Assembly: GCA_021798235.1 (NCBI GenBank) | Contig: JAJZMO010000076.1 | Coordinates: 1-18,247 of the forward strand | Reading direction: 5' to 3' | Length of the DNA: 18,247 bases | Source of the DNA: Acidobacteriota bacterium | GTDB lineage: Bacteria; Acidobacteriota; Terriglobia; Terriglobales; Acidobacteriaceae | In this document: one piece after another, positions 14,601 through 18,247 of the stretch | Numbering within the stretch: position 1 is the stretch's first letter | How the letters are laid out: each line of letters begins with the position of its first letter | Made by a program: the position numbers and the translations under genes | The notes under the pieces: model-generated | The model's input: only the letters and a program-made list of their open reading frames with translations | What the model was told of the DNA's origin: nothing | Databases searched by the model: none

Positions 14601-15932
14601 ATGAACGCCACAGCGATTACAACCAACGCATTCTTGTTTCTTGTTACTGTTCTTTGTGCTGGCTCTGCTGCGGCGGAGGATTTGCAGACCGTTTATAAGC
14701 AGGCGGCCTCGACTTCTCCGGTGATCGCTCAGGCGCGCGCGCAGTTGGATGCAGACCTAGCTGGCAAACCATTGGCGCGTTCCGTGCTGCTTCCCCACAT
14801 CAATGCCGGAGCCAGCGGAGGCATGAACACAGCTCGGGTGACTGGTTTTGGCGCGCAGCCAATTTCCACGGGATACCATTCTGATGTCTTCAGCGCCAGC
14901 CTGACGGAATCCATTTTCAATGGGCAGGCATTGACGGCGATGCAGCAGTCCGACAGCCGCATTCGCGCCAGCGAAGCGGCCTTGGCGTATGCGGAACAAG
15001 AGGTCACACTTCAAGTAACACAGGCCTACTTTGGCGTTTTGCAGGCGCAGGCCAACCAGCGTGTAGCGCAACAACAGATGGACTTGATCGAGAGCATCGA
15101 TAAGCAGACCCGGGCCAGTCTCCAGGTTGGCAGTGGAGATATTATCTCCGTGCAGGAAGTGCAGGCGCAGTTGGATGCGGCGCAGGCCGACCTGATTGCC
15201 GCCAACAATGCGGTCATCGTGGCGAAAAACCAGTTGCAGCGTCTGACGCACCAGCCCGTAGGGAACTTGGAGGACGTCACCTCGTTACAACCGACAGGTC
15301 CGCAGCCGGATACGATTGGGCCGTGGCTTGCGGCTGCGCTGAAAAATCAACCGTTGCTGCAGCAGGCAAAAGCCACCTTGAAGGTGTCCGAGCAAGAGGT
15401 GCAGTATGCCAAGCGGGCGCGTTGGCCCACGTTGACGTTGAGTGGCATCGGCCAGCACGCAGCGGGAACGCTGATTCCGCCGCTGGCCATCGACCAAATT
15501 GGCGGGTCGCTGAATTTGTCCATTCCTATTTATGAAGGCGGCGGTACGCGAGCGGGAATCCGCCAGGCCGAGGCGATTTCCAAGCTCAACCGGGCCAGCG
15601 TTGCCAACATTCAGGATCAGATCCAACTGGATACGCAAACTGCATTTCAAAATCTTCAGGACAGTGTTGCGCAGTTTCAGGCGATGCAGCAATCGGTCCA
15701 TTCCGCCAAAGTATCGATGGATGGAACGCGGAAGGGCTATGAAATCGGCAGTCGCTCCATCATTGATCTGCTGACGGCAACGACCAACTATGCTGCGGCG
15801 CAGCGCAATTATTATCTGGCGCTGTACACGCAACTGGTGGCACGAACACAACTGAAGGCGGCTGCTGGCGACTTGACGCCCGCAGATATTGACGCCATCA
15901 ACACTTTGCTGGAAAGCAGTCCTGCAAAGTAG
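14601..15932 (+). CDS. TolC-family outer membrane efflux protein
   Basis: The 443-residue precursor is the outer-membrane channel of the exporter encoded by this block. A signal peptide (about 1-25, ending AGSAAA) is followed by two related OEP repeats. The first has a long helix rich in Ala/Gln (QVTQAYFGVLQAQANQRVAQ) and SLQVGSGDIISVQEVQAQLD. The second has SLNLSIPIYEGGGTRAGIRQ and KGYEIGSRSIIDLLTATTNY. These G-S/D-x-x-x-V/D-x-L motifs are the usual OEP signatures. TolC-type proteins form trimeric channels reaching through the periplasm. AGGAAA lies 5 nt before the ATG. The adaptor gene starts 30 bp downstream, so the block is probably one operon. Confidence 0.92.
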   Translation: MNATAITTNAFLFLVTVLCAGSAAAEDLQTVYKQAASTSPVIAQARAQLDADLAGKPLARSVLLPHINAGASGGMNTARVTGFGAQPISTGYHSDVFSASLTESIFNGQALTAMQQSDSRIRASEAALAYAEQEVTLQVTQAYFGVLQAQANQRVAQQQMDLIESIDKQTRASLQVGSGDIISVQEVQAQLDAAQADLIAANNAVIVAKNQLQRLTHQPVGNLEDVTSLQPTGPQPDTIGPWLAAALKNQPLLQQAKATLKVSEQEVQYAKRARWPTLTLSGIGQHAAGTLIPPLAIDQIGGSLNLSIPIYEGGGTRAGIRQAEAISKLNRASVANIQDQIQLDTQTAFQNLQDSVAQFQAMQQSVHSAKVSMDGTRKGYEIGSRSIIDLLTATTNYAAAQRNYYLALYTQLVARTQLKAAAGDLTPADIDAINTLLESSPAK

Positions 15933-15962
15933 CCAAGACGGATGTTTGCTGGGAGAGCATCT

Positions 15963-17048
15963 ATGATTTCGATCCAGAAACGCGTTTCCATTCTGGTCCT
16001 TGTGCTTTTGCTTTTTGCTGCGGGCTTCTTGGGCAGGCGCTGGTACCTGGCGAAACAGGCTCCGAATGATTCCATCACGCTCTATGGCAACGTGGATATT
16101 CGCCAAGTGCAGCTAGCCTTTAATGACAGCGAGCGGATCGACAAGCTGCTGGTAGATGAAGGCAACGCCATTCACAGGGGCCAGCTCGTCGCACAACTGG
16201 TGCAGCAGCGTTTTCAGGATGCAGTGGCGCAGGCCCAGGCAAACATGGCTGCGCAGCAACAGGTGGTCGCGCGGCTGCTGGCAGGCAGCCGTCCGGAAGA
16301 AATCGCACAAGCGCGCGCCGATGTTGCCGCCGCGCAAGCGGACGTGGTTGCCGCGCAGGCCAATCTGTCCAATGCAGCGTTGCTGTATCACCGCCAGAAG
16401 ACATTGGCACAGCAGCAGTATGTTTCCCTACAGATTCGTGACGATGCCGAACGCTCCTACCTTGCCGAACAGGCAGATTTGGCGGCTAAGAATCAGGTGT
16501 TGGTGGCCAAGCAGCAAGTGTTGCAACTCGCCGTTATTGGCCCGCGCAAAGAGGATATTGCCGCAGCCCAGGCTACGCTTCAATCCGACAAGGCGACGTT
16601 GGCCTTGGCGCAAAAAGAACTGGCGGATACGCAGCTCTATGCTCCTGCGGATGGCGTGATTCAGGATCGCATTTTGGAACCGGGCGATATGGTGACTCCA
16701 CAGATGCCCGTGTTCACGTTGGCCTTGGACAATCCAGTCTGGGTGCGCGCCTATTTGCCGGAGCCGCAAATGGGGAAAGTCGCGCTGGGCATGCGCGCAT
16801 GGATTGAGTCGGACAGTTTTCCCGGGCAACGATTTTCTGGCTGGATCGGTTTCATTTCTCCTGTGTCGGAATTTACGCCGAAGAACGTGGAAACCACGCA
16901 GCTCCGCTCGCAGCTTGTCTATCGCGTGCGGGTGTATGCCTGCAACCCCGGCCATCGTCTGCGCCTGGGAATGCCAGCGACTGTCGTGATCCCGCTCGCC
17001 AACAATCCTCCCCACGCAATCGACGCCCACCCATGCGAGAGCAACTGA
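15963..17048 (+). CDS. HlyD/YbhG-type periplasmic adaptor of an ABC exporter
   Basis: The 361-residue protein is a membrane fusion protein linking the inner-membrane ABC transporter to the TolC-type channel. It has an N-terminal membrane anchor (about 8-25, ILVLVLLLFAAGFLG). A lipoyl/barrel-like segment (LYGNVDIRQVQLAFNDSERI) and a long Ala/Gln-rich coiled-coil hairpin (about 75-210) follow. The returning lipoyl half is DTQLYAPADGVIQDRILEPGD. The segment FTPKNVETTQLRSQLVY followed by RVRV is a hallmark of YbhG-like adaptors. The frame opens 21 bp earlier, but the ATG at 15963 has GGGAGA upstream and begins directly with the anchor. It ends 1 bp before the ABC gene, indicating coupled translation. 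Confidence 0.9.
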   Translation: MISIQKRVSILVLVLLLFAAGFLGRRWYLAKQAPNDSITLYGNVDIRQVQLAFNDSERIDKLLVDEGNAIHRGQLVAQLVQQRFQDAVAQAQANMAAQQQVVARLLAGSRPEEIAQARADVAAAQADVVAAQANLSNAALLYHRQKTLAQQQYVSLQIRDDAERSYLAEQADLAAKNQVLVAKQQVLQLAVIGPRKEDIAAAQATLQSDKATLALAQKELADTQLYAPADGVIQDRILEPGDMVTPQMPVFTLALDNPVWVRAYLPEPQMGKVALGMRAWIESDSFPGQRFSGWIGFISPVSEFTPKNVETTQLRSQLVYRVRVYACNPGHRLRLGMPATVVIPLANNPPHAIDAHPCESN

Positions 17049-17049
17049 C

Positions 17050-18247
17050 ATGGACGCAATTGTGGTCACGAACCTGAGCAAATCTTTTGGCAAAGGATCG
17101 GCCAGCAGAGATGCGCTCAAGAACATCTCCCTGCAAATTCCCGCAGGCAGCATGACGGCGCTCATCGGTCCGGATGGCGCGGGCAAAACCACTCTGTTGC
17201 GCTTGCTGGCGGGGATTCTGAGGCCCAGTGCTGGAGAGATTCGCGTTCTCGGACATGCTTTGCCGAAGGAAGCCATCGCGCTGCAAAGCAAGATTGGCTA
17301 CATGCCACAACGCTTTGGCCTCTATGAAGATTTAACGGTAGAAGAAAACCTGACGCTCTTTGCAGACCTGCACAGCATTCCCAAGCAGAAGCGAGAAGAG
17401 CGCTTCAATGAATTGCTGACCATGACGGCGCTAGGCCCGTTTCGCAAGCGGCTGGCAGGGCAATTATCCGGAGGCATGAAGCAGAAGCTCGGCCTGGCCT
17501 GCACCTTGATCCATCCGCCGGAATTATTGTTGTTGGATGAAGCCAGCGTGGGTGTGGATCCCATTTCGCGCCGAGAGTTGTGGGGAATCATTCAGCAACA
17601 GGTTGCCGCGCAAAAGGTGACCGTTCTGCTGAGCACTGCGTATATGGATGAGGCGGAGCGTTGTGACCACGTCATTCTGTTGCATGAAGGAGAAATTCTG
17701 GCGCAGGGAAACCCGGCGCAACTTGCCGCATCCTTTCAGGGACACGCCTTTATTCTGGAAAATCTTCCCAATGCGCCGCGCCACTTGCAGGCACAGGTGG
17801 CACGACTGCCGGGCGTGGTGGATACGGTGATTCTCGGTGAGGGGCTGCGCATTGTCATGCAGCAAGCTGCGCCGCCTGCACTGCCGGAGAATCTGGCTGG
17901 CTATGGAACATTAAAGCCAGTTCTAGCGCGGTTAGAGGATGCTTTTGTCAGCCTTCTGTTTCGCCGTATTGCGCATCATCCTATTCCGCTGCCAAAGCCG
18001 CAGGATACAACCGAAGACCCCACAGCCGTTGTTGTGGTGAAGGAACTTTTCCGCTTCTTCGGCACGTTTGCCGCAGTCAAGAATGTCAGCTTCTCGGTGC
18101 GCAGGGGAGAGATTTTTGGTTTGCTCGGAGCCAACGGTGCAGGGAAATCCACGACCTTCCGCATGCTCTGCGGGCTGCTGCCATCTTCGGCGGGAACGCT
18201 GCGCGTTGCCGGCGTCGATTTGCGCACAGCGCCCGCCGCCGCTCGAT
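17050..18247 (+). CDS. Tandem-domain ABC transporter ATP-binding protein, YbhF-like (3' end outside window)
   Basis: The gene is open from the ATG at 17050 to the window edge (399 codons). The first ATPase domain has Walker A GPDGAGKTT (40-48), Q-loop Gln87, signature QLSGGMKQKLGLA (138-150) and Walker B ELLLLDE (158-164). A linker of about 100 residues leads to a second domain with Walker A GANGAGKST (360-368), cut off soon after. GPDGAGKTT and the two-domain layout match YbhF/RbbA-type proteins. In domain 1 the H-loop His position in STAYMDEAE holds Ala (197), and DEA replaces the usual DEP after Walker B, so that site may be weak in hydrolysis. ABC2-type permeases are expected downstream. 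Substrate unknown; YbhF-type systems are linked to drug and cation export. Confidence 0.93.
   Translation, partial: MDAIVVTNLSKSFGKGSASRDALKNISLQIPAGSMTALIGPDGAGKTTLLRLLAGILRPSAGEIRVLGHALPKEAIALQSKIGYMPQRFGLYEDLTVEENLTLFADLHSIPKQKREERFNELLTMTALGPFRKRLAGQLSGGMKQKLGLACTLIHPPELLLLDEASVGVDPISRRELWGIIQQQVAAQKVTVLLSTAYMDEAERCDHVILLHEGEILAQGNPAQLAASFQGHAFILENLPNAPRHLQAQVARLPGVVDTVILGEGLRIVMQQAAPPALPENLAGYGTLKPVLARLEDAFVSLLFRRIAHHPIPLPKPQDTTEDPTAVVVVKELFRFFGTFAAVKNVSFSVRRGEIFGLLGANGAGKSTTFRMLCGLLPSSAGTLRVAGVDLRTAPAAAR

Noticed and set aside
14471..14698. TTG-started frame with product beginning MKGDCAHGGDENACTGC
   Set aside because: The Cys-rich start is tempting, but no ribosome-binding site precedes it and it runs about 100 bp into the TolC gene in another frame.

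Overview
The window looks like ordinary chromosome from a GC-rich Gram-negative bacterium. The best match is Acidobacteriota, class Terriglobia. The evidence is a complete Tol-Pal envelope operon in which Pal carries an Ig-like insert between proline tracts, a K+-independent membrane pyrophosphatase, and a fused E1alpha-E1beta 2-oxoacid dehydrogenase. The taxonomic call is an inference from gene style; no rRNA or tRNA was seen.

Layout, left to right: the 3' end of glyS (+); a 178-bp convergent gap full of inverted repeats; hppA (-, TTG start); a divergent promoter region; the fused E1 gene (+); a bidirectional terminator; a small DoxX-family membrane protein (-). Then comes the tol-pal cluster, all on the minus strand and transcribed from about 11.95 kb down to 6.5 kb: tolQ, tolR, a TolA/TonB-type protein, tolB, pal, cpoB. 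recN (+) diverges from tolQ. A roughly 330-bp gap without a convincing gene follows. The last section is an efflux locus on the plus strand: an ArsR-type regulator with a C-terminal cysteine cluster, a possible 33-codon small ORF, a TolC-type outer-membrane protein, a YbhG/HlyD-type adaptor, and a tandem-ATPase ABC protein of the YbhF type that runs off the window end.

The six tol-pal genes form the trans-envelope machine: a TolQR motor and TolA-like transducer in the inner membrane, TolB and CpoB in the periplasm, and Pal on the outer membrane. The last block encodes a tripartite ABC exporter; its permeases are expected just beyond the window. glyS, hppA, the E1 gene, doxX and recN are housekeeping genes with no clear functional link to their neighbours.

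I did not find a clearly new biological system. The items most worth a second look are the 33-codon ORF whose stop codon lies in the tolC ribosome-binding site, the cysteine-rich ArsR regulator, the strand-asymmetric 22-bp hairpin after hppA, the Pal architecture, and the internal ribosome-binding-site-like start in the E1 fusion.
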